Of a stretch of DNA of 25,398 nucleotides, positions 1 to 8,360 are shown one piece after another. Each line of letters starts with the position of its first letter. Within the stretch, counting starts at the first letter, position 1. The DNA comes from an uncultured Clostridia bacterium (lineage in GTDB: Bacteria > Bacillota > Clostridia > TANB77 > CAG-508), in NCBI GenBank assembly GCA_934167305.1, contig CAKPKQ010000016.1:1-25398 (forward strand), written 5' to 3'. A program made the position numbers and the translations under genes. Under the pieces are notes generated by a model that searched no databases, had not been told where the DNA came from, and worked only from the letters and a program-made list of their open reading frames with translations.

Positions 1-89
1 TTTAGCCACGTGGAATTTTTTAGAATTAAAACACTTGTAATTTTCTAAATTTTGTTATAAAATATATAAGAATTTAAAAATGGATAGGA

Positions 90-1070
90 GTGTTTAAAAT
101 TAATAGTTTTAGAAGATTTGCAATGTTTTTTAGAACATCTGTAAAAATAGTGGTATTAACTATTATATCTGCATTTCTTATTATAAGTGCAGTAGCATTT
201 TTTTATAAACCTACATATGCAGTTTCACTTAATGGTGACCTTGTAGGGTACACAGAAAATAAAGCAGAACTACAAAATAAAATAAATAGCTACATGGCAG
301 GAAATCAAGAAGAAGGAATTGCATTTAGACAAATAGGTTCAGTACCAGAGTATACTCTTTGCTTATTAAAAAAAGACATTACACCAAATGATGATGAAAT
401 ATATACAAAAGTAACCGAAAATGGTACACAATATTATAAATATTATGCAATTACAGACGACAAAAAAGAAAAAGTTTATGTATCAACATTTAAAGAGGCA
501 GAAGAAGTAATAGAAAAGCTAAAAAAGAAAAATAGTGCAAATAAAAAAGATTTAGGCATTGTAGAAAAATACGAAACTGAAACAAAAACATTTACATCAG
601 TTGAAAAATGTGTATCTAAATTATATGAAGCACCAAAAGTTACATATGTAGCTACAGCATATTCTGGAAGTGTATCTGGATTATCAGACTCAAAAGTAAA
701 TTTAGGGGTTTCACTAATTAGACCAGTTTCAGGAATTATAACAACCAGATTTGGTAGAGCTTCAGGTGGACATAGAGGGTTAGATGTTGCAACATCTACT
801 GGAACACCAATTAAAGCAGCCGCTGGTGGAACAGTTAAAGTAGCTGGTTGGAATAACTCATATGGATACATGATTAAAGTATCACACGGAAACGGAGTAG
901 AAACAGTATATGCACATTGCAGCCAATTATTAGTATCAAAGGGTCAAACAGTTTCACAAGGCCAAGTAGTTGCTAAAGTTGGTTCTACAGGAAATTCAAC
1001 AGGACCACACTTACATTTTGAAGTAAGAGTAAATGGAACATTATATAACCCACAAAATTATGTATATTAA
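90..1070 (+). CDS. M23-family membrane-anchored peptidoglycan endopeptidase
   Basis: Predicted zinc endopeptidase that cuts peptide cross-links of peptidoglycan outside the membrane. A hydrophobic segment at about residues 18-38 should be an N-terminal anchor or uncleaved signal. A poorly conserved linker (about 40-205) follows, then a C-terminal LytM/M23 domain (about 210-326). Metal ligands fit H228, D232 (HRGLD) and H309 (HLH), with H276 (YAHC) and H307 as the catalytic pair, so the site looks intact. No LysM or SH3 domain is visible. The start is uncertain. GTG at 90 overlaps the only good RBS (AGGAG, 86-90). ATT at 99 lies 8 nt after that RBS, and ATG at 123 has only a weak AGAAG upstream. 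All give the same domain content. A weak promoter-like pair (TTGTAA at 35, TATAAA at 56, 15-bp spacer) lies upstream. Family assignment is firm; whether it serves vegetative growth or sporulation is not evident. Confidence 0.9.
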   Translation: MFKINSFRRFAMFFRTSVKIVVLTIISAFLIISAVAFFYKPTYAVSLNGDLVGYTENKAELQNKINSYMAGNQEEGIAFRQIGSVPEYTLCLLKKDITPNDDEIYTKVTENGTQYYKYYAITDDKKEKVYVSTFKEAEEVIEKLKKKNSANKKDLGIVEKYETETKTFTSVEKCVSKLYEAPKVTYVATAYSGSVSGLSDSKVNLGVSLIRPVSGIITTRFGRASGGHRGLDVATSTGTPIKAAAGGTVKVAGWNNSYGYMIKVSHGNGVETVYAHCSQLLVSKGQTVSQGQVVAKVGSTGNSTGPHLHFEVRVNGTLYNPQNYVY

Positions 1071-1099
1071 AAAAACAGGATTTTTGAAATCCTGTTTTT
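1071..1099. terminator. Bidirectional rho-independent terminator between the M23 gene and mecA
   Basis: A perfect 13-bp inverted repeat (1071-1083 with 1087-1099) around a 3-nt TTG loop. One end is an A-run and the other a T-run, so each strand reads as stem-loop plus U-tract. It lies between two convergent genes, starting directly after the M23 stop and ending 3 nt before the mecA stop, so it probably ends both transcripts. Confidence 0.9.
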
Positions 1100-1102
1100 A
1101 AT

Positions 1103-1726
1103 TTAACTAACAAAATAGTTAAAGCCAATTTCTAGTGCATTATTTTTCATAATCAAACTTCCACATTCTTTTAATTTACTCGAAAAAGCATTTGAATTTA
1201 TAAACTTTGCAAACTCAGTAATACAAGCATAAAACTTAATTTTATCAAGAAATTCAGTATCTGCATTACTTATTATCAAATAATATTTTTCTTTATATTC
1301 ATATAAACTAATCGACTTAGCCATATTTTTTGCACAACTAAGTAAATTGCTATTATTTAAAAAAGCTAAAAAATTGCAATAATCATCAAACTGGTTAAAA
1401 CAATAAACAGATTGAGAAGATGATGTTACACTTTTTCGCTTAACAGCAAATTTCTTCTTGTTTGTTTTTGCTTTTTCTTCAGAATCAATTTTAGTAATAG
1501 TAAAAATAAAGCTAGTATCAGCCATAGATAAAGCTTCAACCTTTAAATTAGAATCTTCTGGGTCAAACCCAGTTTCTTTTTTTGCCTCTTCTAACATATC
1601 AAGTAATATATGTTGAGATTCAATAGGGTTAGACATAAAAACATGAAAATCAATATCTTTTTCTACTAAATCTTGAATTGTCAAAGTAATTTGTATTTTA
1701 TTATCGCTCAATTTCTCAAATTTCAT
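1103..1726 (-). CDS. mecA: MecA/YpbH-family adaptor protein for the ClpC protease
   Basis: A 207-aa protein matching the MecA family in length and layout. The N-terminal substrate-binding part has the typical beginning (MKFEKLSDNKIQITLT) and a later VEALSMADTSFIFTITK stretch. A charged linker (about 85-105, KTNKKKF) leads to a C-terminal domain (about 107-207, QFDDYCNFLAFLNN and ISLYEYKEKYYLII). MecA in Bacillus links substrates such as ComK to ClpC for degradation; here the substrates are unknown. The ATG at 1726 is supported by an AGGAGG on the minus strand at about 1733-1738. It is transcribed alone, from a promoter at 1819-1849, and ends at the terminator shared with the M23 gene. The family call comes from pattern recognition of moderately conserved sequence. 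Confidence 0.8.
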   Translation of the reverse strand: MKFEKLSDNKIQITLTIQDLVEKDIDFHVFMSNPIESQHILLDMLEEAKKETGFDPEDSNLKVEALSMADTSFIFTITKIDSEEKAKTNKKKFAVKRKSVTSSSQSVYCFNQFDDYCNFLAFLNNSNLLSCAKNMAKSISLYEYKEKYYLIISNADTEFLDKIKFYACITEFAKFINSNAFSSKLKECGSLIMKNNALEIGFNYFVS

Positions 1727-1818
1727 TAAATGTCCTCCTAATATATCAATCTAATAATATTATACTACCAATGCTTTACAAATGGAACCAACAATTTATG
1801 GAAAATATAATATATATT

Positions 1819-1849
1819 ATTATATATAGCACAAAATGGTTAATGTCAA
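1819..1849 (-). promoter_or_regulatory. Sigma-A-type promoter for mecA
   Basis: On the minus strand, a perfect -35 TTGACA (1844-1849) is followed after 17 bp by TATATA (1821-1826), or after 19 bp by TATAAT (1819-1824). Transcription would start near 1812, giving a leader of about 85 nt. A second, weaker TATAAT (minus strand, 1759-1764) has only a poor -35 (TTCCAT) and is less likely. Confidence 0.7.
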
Positions 1850-1881
1850 ATGTTTTTTATATGAAAATATTGTAAACTATC

Positions 1882-1910
1882 TTGAAAAAAACACTAAATG
1901 CATATATAAT
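1882..1910 (+). promoter_or_regulatory. Sigma-A-type promoter for the DUF4321-radC-mre block
   Basis: TTGAAA (1882-1887), a 17-bp spacer and a perfect TATAAT (1905-1910). The predicted start near 1917 leaves a leader of about 40 nt before the DUF4321 ATG at 1959. It diverges from the mecA promoter, so the 1740-1958 gap is explained as a two-way control region. Confidence 0.75.
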
Positions 1911-1958
1911 ACAACCATATTGAAGAAAAAACAATACTACTAAGGAGGAAAACGAAAA

Positions 1959-2216
1959 ATGGCAACAAGAGAAAAAAATATATGGATATTACTTCTATTT
2001 ATATTATCAGGAATTGTAGTTGGGGGGTTATTAGGTAACTTAGCATCACATGTAGACTTTTTATCATGGCTTTCTTATGGTGAGGAATTTGGTTTTTCAA
2101 ACCCAATAGAACTTGACTTAAATGTTGTAAAATTAACTTTTGGGCTTATGTTTAAAATAAACATAGCAAGTATAGTAGGTATTGTACTAGCAATATTTAT
2201 ATACAAAAAAGTTTAA
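1959..2216 (+). CDS. Small DUF4321-family membrane protein
   Basis: An 85-aa protein with two membrane segments (about residues 8-28 and 61-82) joined by a loop containing a short acidic GEEFGF stretch. Length, GGLLGNLA motif and position just before radC-mreB match the DUF4321 proteins that commonly precede the mre genes in Clostridia. Its function is unknown; the placement suggests a role tied to shape or division, which is inference. A strong RBS (AAGGAGG at about 1941) sits before the ATG, and it has its own promoter at 1882-1910. An 80-nt gap separates it from radC. Confidence 0.75.
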   Translation: MATREKNIWILLLFILSGIVVGGLLGNLASHVDFLSWLSYGEEFGFSNPIELDLNVVKLTFGLMFKINIASIVGIVLAIFIYKKV

Positions 2217-2297
2217 AAATAGGGGAAATATACTTTTATTTTATAAAAATTTATTCAAAAATTATTTAATGGGGGCCTATATAGAAAGGATAAAAAC

Positions 2298-3018
2298 ATG
2301 TCAATAAAAATGAAACAGCTCCCAATTTCAGAAAGACCTTATGAAAAATTAGAAATGTACGGAGAAAGTGCATTATCAAATGCAGAGTTACTAGCGATAA
2401 TTATAAAAAATGGTACAAAAGAAGAAACATCAGTTACTCTAGCACAAAAAATACTTTCACTTGGAAAAGAAAAAAGTTGTAAAGATGATTTAACATTTTT
2501 ACATGAATTATCTTTAAAAGAATTAACGCAAATCAAGCGGTATTGGAAGAGTAAAAGCAATACAGCTAAAAGCTGTATGTGAGCTTGCAAAAAGAATTTC
2601 AAAGCCAATTGATAAATGCAAAATAAAAGTAAAAAGCCCAAAAGATGCAGCTGATATATTAATGGCTGAATTAAAACTAGAAAAACGAGAAATAGTGAAA
2701 GTAATAATTTTAAATTCCCAAAATGTTGTAATAAAAGTGCAAACTATATCATATGGAGCCACAAATTCGGCAATAATAGATCAAAAAGATATATTTAGTG
2801 AGGCTTTAAAAATGGGTGCACCTAAAATAATTGTAGTGCATAATCATCCAAGCGGAATATCAACGCCAAGTGAGCCAGACATAAAATTTACGCAAAAAAT
2901 GGAGCAAGCTTCAAAAATAATAGGTATTCAGTTACTAGATCATATTGTAATTGGGTATAATGAATATACAAGTATAAAATCGTACTTATTAGAAAAGGAA
3001 AGGAAGAATTTAATATGA
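2298..3018 (+). pseudogene. radC: radC (JAMM/MPN+ domain protein), split by a one-base frameshift
   Basis: RadC-family protein (UPF0758): an N-terminal helix-hairpin-helix domain and a C-terminal JAMM metalloprotease-like domain; its true role is unsettled despite the DNA-repair name. Reading starts at ATG 2298 (RBS GAAAGGA) and runs 80 codons to AAG 2535-2537. One extra base (C at 2538) then shifts the frame, and the original frame stops at about 2582. Skipping that C restores GIGRVKAIQLKAV, the expected hairpin, and the frame continues to TGA 3016-3018. The repaired product would be 239 aa, the usual family size. The JAMM site HxHx10D is intact (His codons at 2839 and 2845, Asp at 2878). 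The ATG at 2662 is internal and not a likely start. The stop overlaps the mreB ATG (ATGA). It may be a recent mutation, an assembly error or a frameshift site. Confidence 0.85.
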
Positions 3019-4043
3019 AATTATTAGGGTGGAATTCAAAAGACATTGGAGTAGACTTAGGAACAGCCAATATTATAATTACCATTAAAGGCAAAGGAAT
3101 TGTGCTAAATGAACCATCTGTAGTTGCAATTGACAAAAATACAGCAGAAATAATAGCAACAGGAGCAGAAGCAAAAGAAATGCTAGGCAGAACTCCTGAT
3201 GAAATATTAGCAATAAGACCTTTAAAAGATGGCGTAATTGCAGACTTTACAGCTACACAATTAATGCTTAAATCTATGATTCAAAAAGTTTGCCAAAGAT
3301 ATAATGCTGGTAGACCAAGAGTTGTAGTTGGAGTTCCATCAGGAATAACAGAAGTTGAAGAAAGAGCAGTAGAAGAATCTGTAATGCAGGCAGGAGCAAA
3401 AGAAGTTTATATAATTGAAGAACCAATGGCAGCAGCAATAGGTGCAAACCTAGAAGTTGCAGAACCAAATGGAAATATTGTTGTTGATATTGGTGGAGGA
3501 ACAACAGAAGTTGCGGTTATTTCTTTAGGAGGAATTGTAATTAGCAATTCGCTTAGAATAGCTGGGGACGAGCTAAATGAAGACATTATCAATTATGTAA
3601 AAAGAGAAATGAACTTAGCAATTGGAGAAACAACAGCAGAACAAATAAAAATCACATTAGGATGTGCAAAACCACTACTAACAGAAGAAACAATGGAAAT
3701 TAGAGGAAGGCATTTATCAACAGGGCTTCCAGAAGTACTGCATATAACATCAACACAAGTGCAAGAGGCAATGCATGATTCTATTGAAAAAATAATAGAA
3801 GTAATAAAACAAACACTAGAAAAAACACCGCCAGAACTTGCTTCAGACATTATGGAAAGAGGAATTGTATTAACAGGTGGGGGAGCACTTATAAGAAACT
3901 TTGACACATTACTTGCAGAAAGAACAGAAATGCCAGTATATGTGGCTGACCACCCATTAGAGTGCGTGGCAAAAGGAGCAGAAAAAACATTAGAAGACTT
4001 AGAAAAATTAAGAACAGTATTAAATAGTTCTAGAAGAAGATAA
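3015..4043 (+). CDS. mreB: Rod shape-determining protein MreB
   Basis: A 342-aa actin-like ATPase that polymerises beneath the membrane and guides the lateral-wall synthesis machinery. Nucleotide-binding signatures are all present: phosphate-1 at residues 10-20 (DIGVDLGTANI), the EEP turn near 135-137, phosphate-2 at 158-162 (DIGGG), and the adenosine motif around 284-293 with GGG 288-290. Length is standard. The ATG overlaps the radC stop by 4 nt with an AGGAAAGGAAG RBS-like stretch upstream, so it depends on the same transcript and possibly on translational coupling with the broken radC. mreC follows 21 nt downstream. Confidence 0.97.
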   Translation: MKLLGWNSKDIGVDLGTANIIITIKGKGIVLNEPSVVAIDKNTAEIIATGAEAKEMLGRTPDEILAIRPLKDGVIADFTATQLMLKSMIQKVCQRYNAGRPRVVVGVPSGITEVEERAVEESVMQAGAKEVYIIEEPMAAAIGANLEVAEPNGNIVVDIGGGTTEVAVISLGGIVISNSLRIAGDELNEDIINYVKREMNLAIGETTAEQIKITLGCAKPLLTEETMEIRGRHLSTGLPEVLHITSTQVQEAMHDSIEKIIEVIKQTLEKTPPELASDIMERGIVLTGGGALIRNFDTLLAERTEMPVYVADHPLECVAKGAEKTLEDLEKLRTVLNSSRRR

Positions 4044-4064
4044 ATTTATTTTTAAGGAGTAGTA

Positions 4065-4883
4065 ATGTATAGAAATAAAAAAACAGGTATAATTGGTGTT
4101 ATAATAACTGTAATTATTTTAATAGCTATTGTTGTGTTATCTAATACAGACTTAAATAAAGTTTCATTTGTAGAAAATATTTTTAGTAGTATTGTAATGC
4201 CAATTCAAAATGGACTTACTTACTTGAAAAATAAAATAGAAGGAAATGATAGCTTTTTTACAGATGTAAAAAACTTAGAAACTGAAAATGAAGAACTAAA
4301 AAAGAAAAACAGCGAATTAGAACAATCTTTAAGAGAACTTGAAATTATAAAATCTGAGAACGAAACTTTAAAAGAGTATGTAAATTTAAAAGATAAGTAC
4401 TTAGAGTACAAAACATTACCTGCATACATTATAAACAAAAATATAAATAATTATGAGAAAACAATAGTTATAAATGTTGGAAGTAAAAATGGAATAAAAC
4501 CTAAAATGACAGTAATTGCAGATAAAGGGTTAGTTGGTTATGTAGTGTCTACAACCGAAAATACATCAAAGGTTCAAACAATTATAGATAGTGCTACATC
4601 TGTAAGCAGTATTATTAGTACATCCAAAGAAGCAATTATAGTAAGTGGTACACTAGAAAACAACTATACATTAAAAGCTTCATACATTCCAACAGATGCT
4701 ACATTATTAGAAAATGACAATGTGGAGACTTCTGGAATTGGAGGTATTTACCCAAAAGGTATACACATTGGAACAATTAAGCAAATTGTTAATACAAAAA
4801 ACAATATTGACCGTTATGCATATATAGAAACAGCAGTTGATTTTTCAAAATTACAAACTGTACTAGTTATTACAAATGAATAA
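4065..4883 (+). CDS. mreC: Rod shape-determining protein MreC
   Basis: A 272-aa bitopic membrane protein that bridges MreB/MreD and the periplasmic-side penicillin-binding proteins. It has one membrane segment (about 7-26), a coiled coil (about 68-108, rich in E, K, L and N heptads), then the beta-barrel MreC domain (about 115-270) with typical stretches such as VINVGSKNGIKPKMTV and GLVGYV. An AAGGAGT RBS precedes the ATG. It sits between mreB and mreD in the standard order. Confidence 0.95.
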   Translation: MYRNKKTGIIGVIITVIILIAIVVLSNTDLNKVSFVENIFSSIVMPIQNGLTYLKNKIEGNDSFFTDVKNLETENEELKKKNSELEQSLRELEIIKSENETLKEYVNLKDKYLEYKTLPAYIINKNINNYEKTIVINVGSKNGIKPKMTVIADKGLVGYVVSTTENTSKVQTIIDSATSVSSIISTSKEAIIVSGTLENNYTLKASYIPTDATLLENDNVETSGIGGIYPKGIHIGTIKQIVNTKNNIDRYAYIETAVDFSKLQTVLVITNE

Positions 4884-4909
4884 AAATAACTAAAAAAGAA
4901 AGGGATAAT

Positions 4910-5443
4910 ATGAAAAAAGCAATAGCAATAATAAGCCTAATAATTGCATTTTTTGTAATATATTTTTTACAAACCAACTTTTTTACATGGTTTACAATAA
5001 GTGGAATAATGCCAAACTTATTTGTAATATTTGTGCTATTTATAGGTCTATTTATTGGTAAAAAAATGGGTTTTGTATTTGGAATAATATTTGGCTTTGT
5101 TATTGACTTTTTATTAGGAAGATCAATTGGAATATCAGCATTTTTACTAGCAATAATAGGTTTAGCATCAGAATACTTAGAAAAAAGTTTTTCAAAAGAT
5201 AGCAAACTTATGATAATGCTAACAGTAGCTGTAGGCACAATGCTTTTTGAAATAGGGTATTACATATTTAAAATAATAAAATGGAATGCAACATTTGAAT
5301 TTCTACCATTTATAAAAATACTATTAATTGAAGTACTTTTTAATATTATTTTAACAATTATAATTTACCCATTAATACAAAATTTAGGAAACAAACTAGA
5401 AGAAATATTTAAACCTAAAAAAATGTTAACAAGATATTATTAA
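4910..5443 (+). CDS. mreD: Rod shape-determining protein MreD
   Basis: A 177-aa integral membrane protein with about five or six hydrophobic helices spread over the full length, of the usual MreD size and in the usual place between mreC and the elongasome PBP. The helix pattern and the stretch FGFVIDFLLGRSIGISAF (conserved MreD D-x-L-x-G region) support the call. MreD is a scaffold of the elongation complex. RBS AAAGGGA precedes the ATG, and 12 nt separate its stop from the PBP2 start. Confidence 0.9.
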   Translation: MKKAIAIISLIIAFFVIYFLQTNFFTWFTISGIMPNLFVIFVLFIGLFIGKKMGFVFGIIFGFVIDFLLGRSIGISAFLLAIIGLASEYLEKSFSKDSKLMIMLTVAVGTMLFEIGYYIFKIIKWNATFEFLPFIKILLIEVLFNIILTIIIYPLIQNLGNKLEEIFKPKKMLTRYY

Positions 5444-5455
5444 GGAGGAAAATAG

Positions 5456-7543
5456 TTGGAACAAACCAAAAATGTAAGGTACAATATAATAATTGTAATA
5501 ATATATATAGTTGGAATTGTTTTATTAGCTCAGCTTTTTAACCTTCAAATAATACAAGGAAACACATATAGAGAAACGTCTAACACAAGGCTTTCAAGAG
5601 AATCAACAGTAAAAGCAGCAAGAGGAGATATAACAGACAGTTCTGGCAATAAATTAGTAACCACAGAAACTGGATTTAGCTTAGAATTATATAAAACAAA
5701 ATTAGAAAATGATGTATTAAACAATGTTATATATAATTTAGTAGTATTATTAGAAAATAATAAAGACACATATAATGATAATTTACCAATAACTGTTGAG
5801 CCATATGCATTTACATTAAATGATGAAGAAACACAAAAAAAGTGGAAAAAAGAATATGGAATTGATGAAGATGCTACAGCAGAAGAGGTCTTTAATATTT
5901 TTAAGAAAAAATATAATATAAAAGAAGATGACGTGAAAAAAGCAAGAAAAATTATGACAGTTAGATACGAAATTTCACGTAATGGATATAGTAATATAAA
6001 ACCTGCAACAATATCAAAAAACATTAGTTACTTAAGTGCAAACCAAATAAAAGAACAAAGTGCAATCTTTCCAGGAACATCAGTTGTAACTACACCAATA
6101 GTTAAATATCCTTACGGAAGCTTGGCTTCTCACATTTTAGGGTATGTTGGTTCAATATCATCAGAAGAATATAATGCAAATAAAGATAAATATGACATAA
6201 ACGATATTATAGGAAAAACAGGAATTCAATACACTCTTGAAGAATATTTAAAAGGTGTGGATGGTGTTAGACAAGTTGATATGTCAGTTGATGGAACAAT
6301 TACAGGCGAATATATTGCAGAAGAAGCGGAAGCTGGACATACTGTTGTATTAACAATAGATTCAAACTTGCAAAAAGTAACAGAACAAGCACTTGAAAAA
6401 AACATAAAAAAGATAGCAAATGGAGACTATGGTAAAAAATACAATGCAAAAGCAGGAGCAGCAATTGTAATGAATGTTAAAACAGGTGATATACTTGCAT
6501 TAACAAGCTACCCAGACTATGAGCCAGAATTATTTATAACAGGAATAAGTCAAAAAAAATTAGAAGAATATAATAAAGGAAATAATTATTACAATAGGGC
6601 AATATCAGGAATATATGCACCTGGTTCTGTATTTAAAATGGTAGTCGCAACAGCAGCACTTGAAAACAATACAATAACAACAAGCACAACAATAAATGAC
6701 ACAGGTATTTACCCAAGAGGCCATAATCCAGCATGTTGGATATATACAAGTAGACATTATGGACACGGATACTTAAATGTAACAGATGCAATAAAAAAAT
6801 CTTGCAATTACTTTTTCTATGAATTGGGCTATAGAATGGGTATAGACCCTGTAATACAATATGCAAAAGCATATGGGTTAGGAATAAAAACTGGAATAGA
6901 ACTATCTGGAGAATCAAGTGGAATTGTTGATTTGAAAAAACAATGTGAAGAATCAACAGGAGTTCAATGGCAATTTGGAGATACTTTGTCAGCAGTTATA
7001 GGACAAAGCTATAACAGCTATACACCAATTCAAATAGCTAGATATACGTGTATGCTAGCAAATGGAGGAAAATCCGTAGATGTCAGCTTAATAAAATCAA
7101 TATTAGATTCAGATGGAAATAAAGTTTCAAAAGAAGAATACGAAAAAAAGGTTAATGAAAAACTAGGAATTTCAAATATACCAGAAGTTGAAGACTTAAA
7201 CATTAAAAAAGAAAACTTGGATGCTATATTAAAAGGCATGAAAGGTGTTACAAGCGAAAATGGCGGAACAGCATATTATGTTTTTTCAGACTTAGACATA
7301 GATATTGCTGGTAAAACAGGTTCAGCAGAAACTGGAATAAATGACCAAGTTAATGGCTGGTTTGCAGGTTTTGCGCCATATGATGACCCTGAAATTGCAG
7401 TTGTTGTTTTAATTGAAAATGCTGGCTCTGGTGGAAATGTAGGAGATACAGCTAAAAGCATAATTAAGGAATACTTTGGAATGAATGCAAAAAATGTAAA
7501 TGAAGACCTTACTGCAATTCCTTCTACACAAGTTAATAATTAA
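5456..7543 (+). CDS. mrdA: Class B penicillin-binding protein 2 (elongasome transpeptidase)
   Basis: A 695-aa single-pass membrane D,D-transpeptidase that cross-links peptidoglycan in the lateral wall. It has an N-terminal anchor (about 11-30), a dimerisation/pedestal domain (about 50-290) and a transpeptidase domain (about 320-680). Active-site motifs are complete: SVFK at S391-K394, SCN at 449-451, KTG at 620-622. It starts with TTG at 5456, set by AAGGAGG at 5442-5448; no ATG is nearby. Placement after mreD fits the PBP2/MrdA partner of RodA, but no rodA is present in this window. A SpoVD-like sporulation role is less likely because no PASTA domain is seen. Confidence 0.92.
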   Translation: MEQTKNVRYNIIIVIIYIVGIVLLAQLFNLQIIQGNTYRETSNTRLSRESTVKAARGDITDSSGNKLVTTETGFSLELYKTKLENDVLNNVIYNLVVLLENNKDTYNDNLPITVEPYAFTLNDEETQKKWKKEYGIDEDATAEEVFNIFKKKYNIKEDDVKKARKIMTVRYEISRNGYSNIKPATISKNISYLSANQIKEQSAIFPGTSVVTTPIVKYPYGSLASHILGYVGSISSEEYNANKDKYDINDIIGKTGIQYTLEEYLKGVDGVRQVDMSVDGTITGEYIAEEAEAGHTVVLTIDSNLQKVTEQALEKNIKKIANGDYGKKYNAKAGAAIVMNVKTGDILALTSYPDYEPELFITGISQKKLEEYNKGNNYYNRAISGIYAPGSVFKMVVATAALENNTITTSTTINDTGIYPRGHNPACWIYTSRHYGHGYLNVTDAIKKSCNYFFYELGYRMGIDPVIQYAKAYGLGIKTGIELSGESSGIVDLKKQCEESTGVQWQFGDTLSAVIGQSYNSYTPIQIARYTCMLANGGKSVDVSLIKSILDSDGNKVSKEEYEKKVNEKLGISNIPEVEDLNIKKENLDAILKGMKGVTSENGGTAYYVFSDLDIDIAGKTGSAETGINDQVNGWFAGFAPYDDPEIAVVVLIENAGSGGNVGDTAKSIIKEYFGMNAKNVNEDLTAIPSTQVNN

Positions 7544-7562
7544 TTGAAAGGATTTTAAATAA

Positions 7563-7988
7563 ATGAAAAAAGTAGAAAAAACTGTTGAAACTAACGAAGA
7601 AACAAATGAGCTTGGATTACATGGAATAAAGAAAAGCTTTAAAAAAGAAATAGCAACTTCAAACACAAAGTTTTATAAGGGTTCTATTAGATCTGGTCAA
7701 AAAATAGAGTTTGAAGGTAGTTTAGTTATTTTAGGAGATGTAAATGCAGGTGCAGAGGTATTAGCAGAAGAAAATGTAGTCGTTGTTGGCAACTTAAGGG
7801 GAATGGTACATGCAGGTGCAAAAGGAAATAAAGAGGCTATAATAGCAGCAGCCTCTATATGCTCAGCACAAATTCGTATTGCAGATATTGTAAAAGAAAT
7901 AGAAAGAAATACTGATGACGAAGAACAAGAAGAGCCTAAAACTTACGCATATGTTGACGAAAATGGTGAAATAGTTTTAACTCAATAA
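7563..7988 (+). CDS. minC: Septum-site protein MinC, C-terminal domain only
   Basis: A 141-aa protein whose residues about 38-115 match the MinC C-terminal beta-helix: KGSIRSGQKIEFEGSLVILG, DVNAGAEVLAEENVVVVGNLRG, HAGAKGN and RIADIV. Full-length MinC is usually about 210-230 aa and carries an N-terminal FtsZ-inhibiting domain, which is missing here; the first 37 residues are only a charged tail. The ATG has an AAAGGA RBS and follows PBP2 by 19 nt, so it looks like a genuine start rather than a truncation by a nearby frameshift. The C-terminal domain binds MinD and the FtsZ tail in known systems. No minD or minE follows. The next gene is on the other strand and overlaps its stop by 12 nt. Confidence 0.85.
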   Translation: MKKVEKTVETNEETNELGLHGIKKSFKKEIATSNTKFYKGSIRSGQKIEFEGSLVILGDVNAGAEVLAEENVVVVGNLRGMVHAGAKGNKEAIIAAASICSAQIRIADIVKEIERNTDDEEQEEPKTYAYVDENGEIVLTQ

Positions 7989-8360
7989 TAGCAATATAAG
8001 TGCAATAAACAAATATTGATCTTTAACATCTTCTTTATACAAAAAGAAAATAAGCACAATAAGCAAAAGGTCATCATTATATAATTTTAATCCAAATAAG
8101 TCAAAATAGCTTTCATCATCAGACCTATCTTGTTGATTTAAAAAATTATCTAAAAAACTAAAGCCATAAAAAGGTTTTTGACTATTATCATTTTTTTTAT
8201 CTGAATTAACTTTAGAATTTTTATTATGTAATTCCTTTGATTTTTCAAGGGAATTTTTATTTTGCATATTATTAAAATTTGGCCTTGGTGTATAAGTATA
8301 TGGTGACATAGGGTACCTTCTAAGGTAAGGAAAACTAAAAAAAGGGTAATTATATATCAT
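7977..8360 (-). CDS. Small protein with a hydrophobic C-terminal tail, function unknown
   Basis: Not recognised as a named family. The ATG at 8360 gives 127 aa; in-frame GTG codons at 8375 and 8372 would add up to five residues, but the AGGTGG at about 8372-8377 fits best as the RBS for the ATG. The N-terminal part is rich in Tyr, Pro and Asn (YLRRYPMSPYTYTPRP), the middle is polar and lysine-rich, and the last 40 residues form two hydrophobic stretches split by a charged YKEDVKDQY, ending LLLLS. Such DD-LLLI-xxK-D-LLI tails are seen in hypothetical proteins of Clostridia, but no role is established to my knowledge. It is last in a leftward three-gene unit, overlaps the upstream stop by 11 nt, and its own stop lies inside the end of minC. 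Confidence 0.65.
   Translation of the reverse strand: MIYNYPFFSFPYLRRYPMSPYTYTPRPNFNNMQNKNSLEKSKELHNKNSKVNSDKKNDNSQKPFYGFSFLDNFLNQQDRSDDESYFDLFGLKLYNDDLLLIVLIFFLYKEDVKDQYLFIALILLLLS

Noticed and set aside
6..13. Palindrome CCACGTGG at the window start
   Set aside because: An 8-bp palindrome followed by a T-run could be the end of an upstream terminator, but the preceding sequence is outside the window, so it cannot be judged.
2662..3018. Separate 118-aa gene starting at ATG 2662
   Set aside because: It is the C-terminal half of the frameshifted radC. The same frame is open and matches RadC from 2539, and the ATG has no RBS.
3274..3907. Minus-strand open frames inside mreB (and similar ones inside PBP2, SpoIIE and the surface genes)
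   Set aside because: They are shadows of the strong plus-strand genes: low-complexity Leu/Ser/Phe-rich translations and no RBS or family match.
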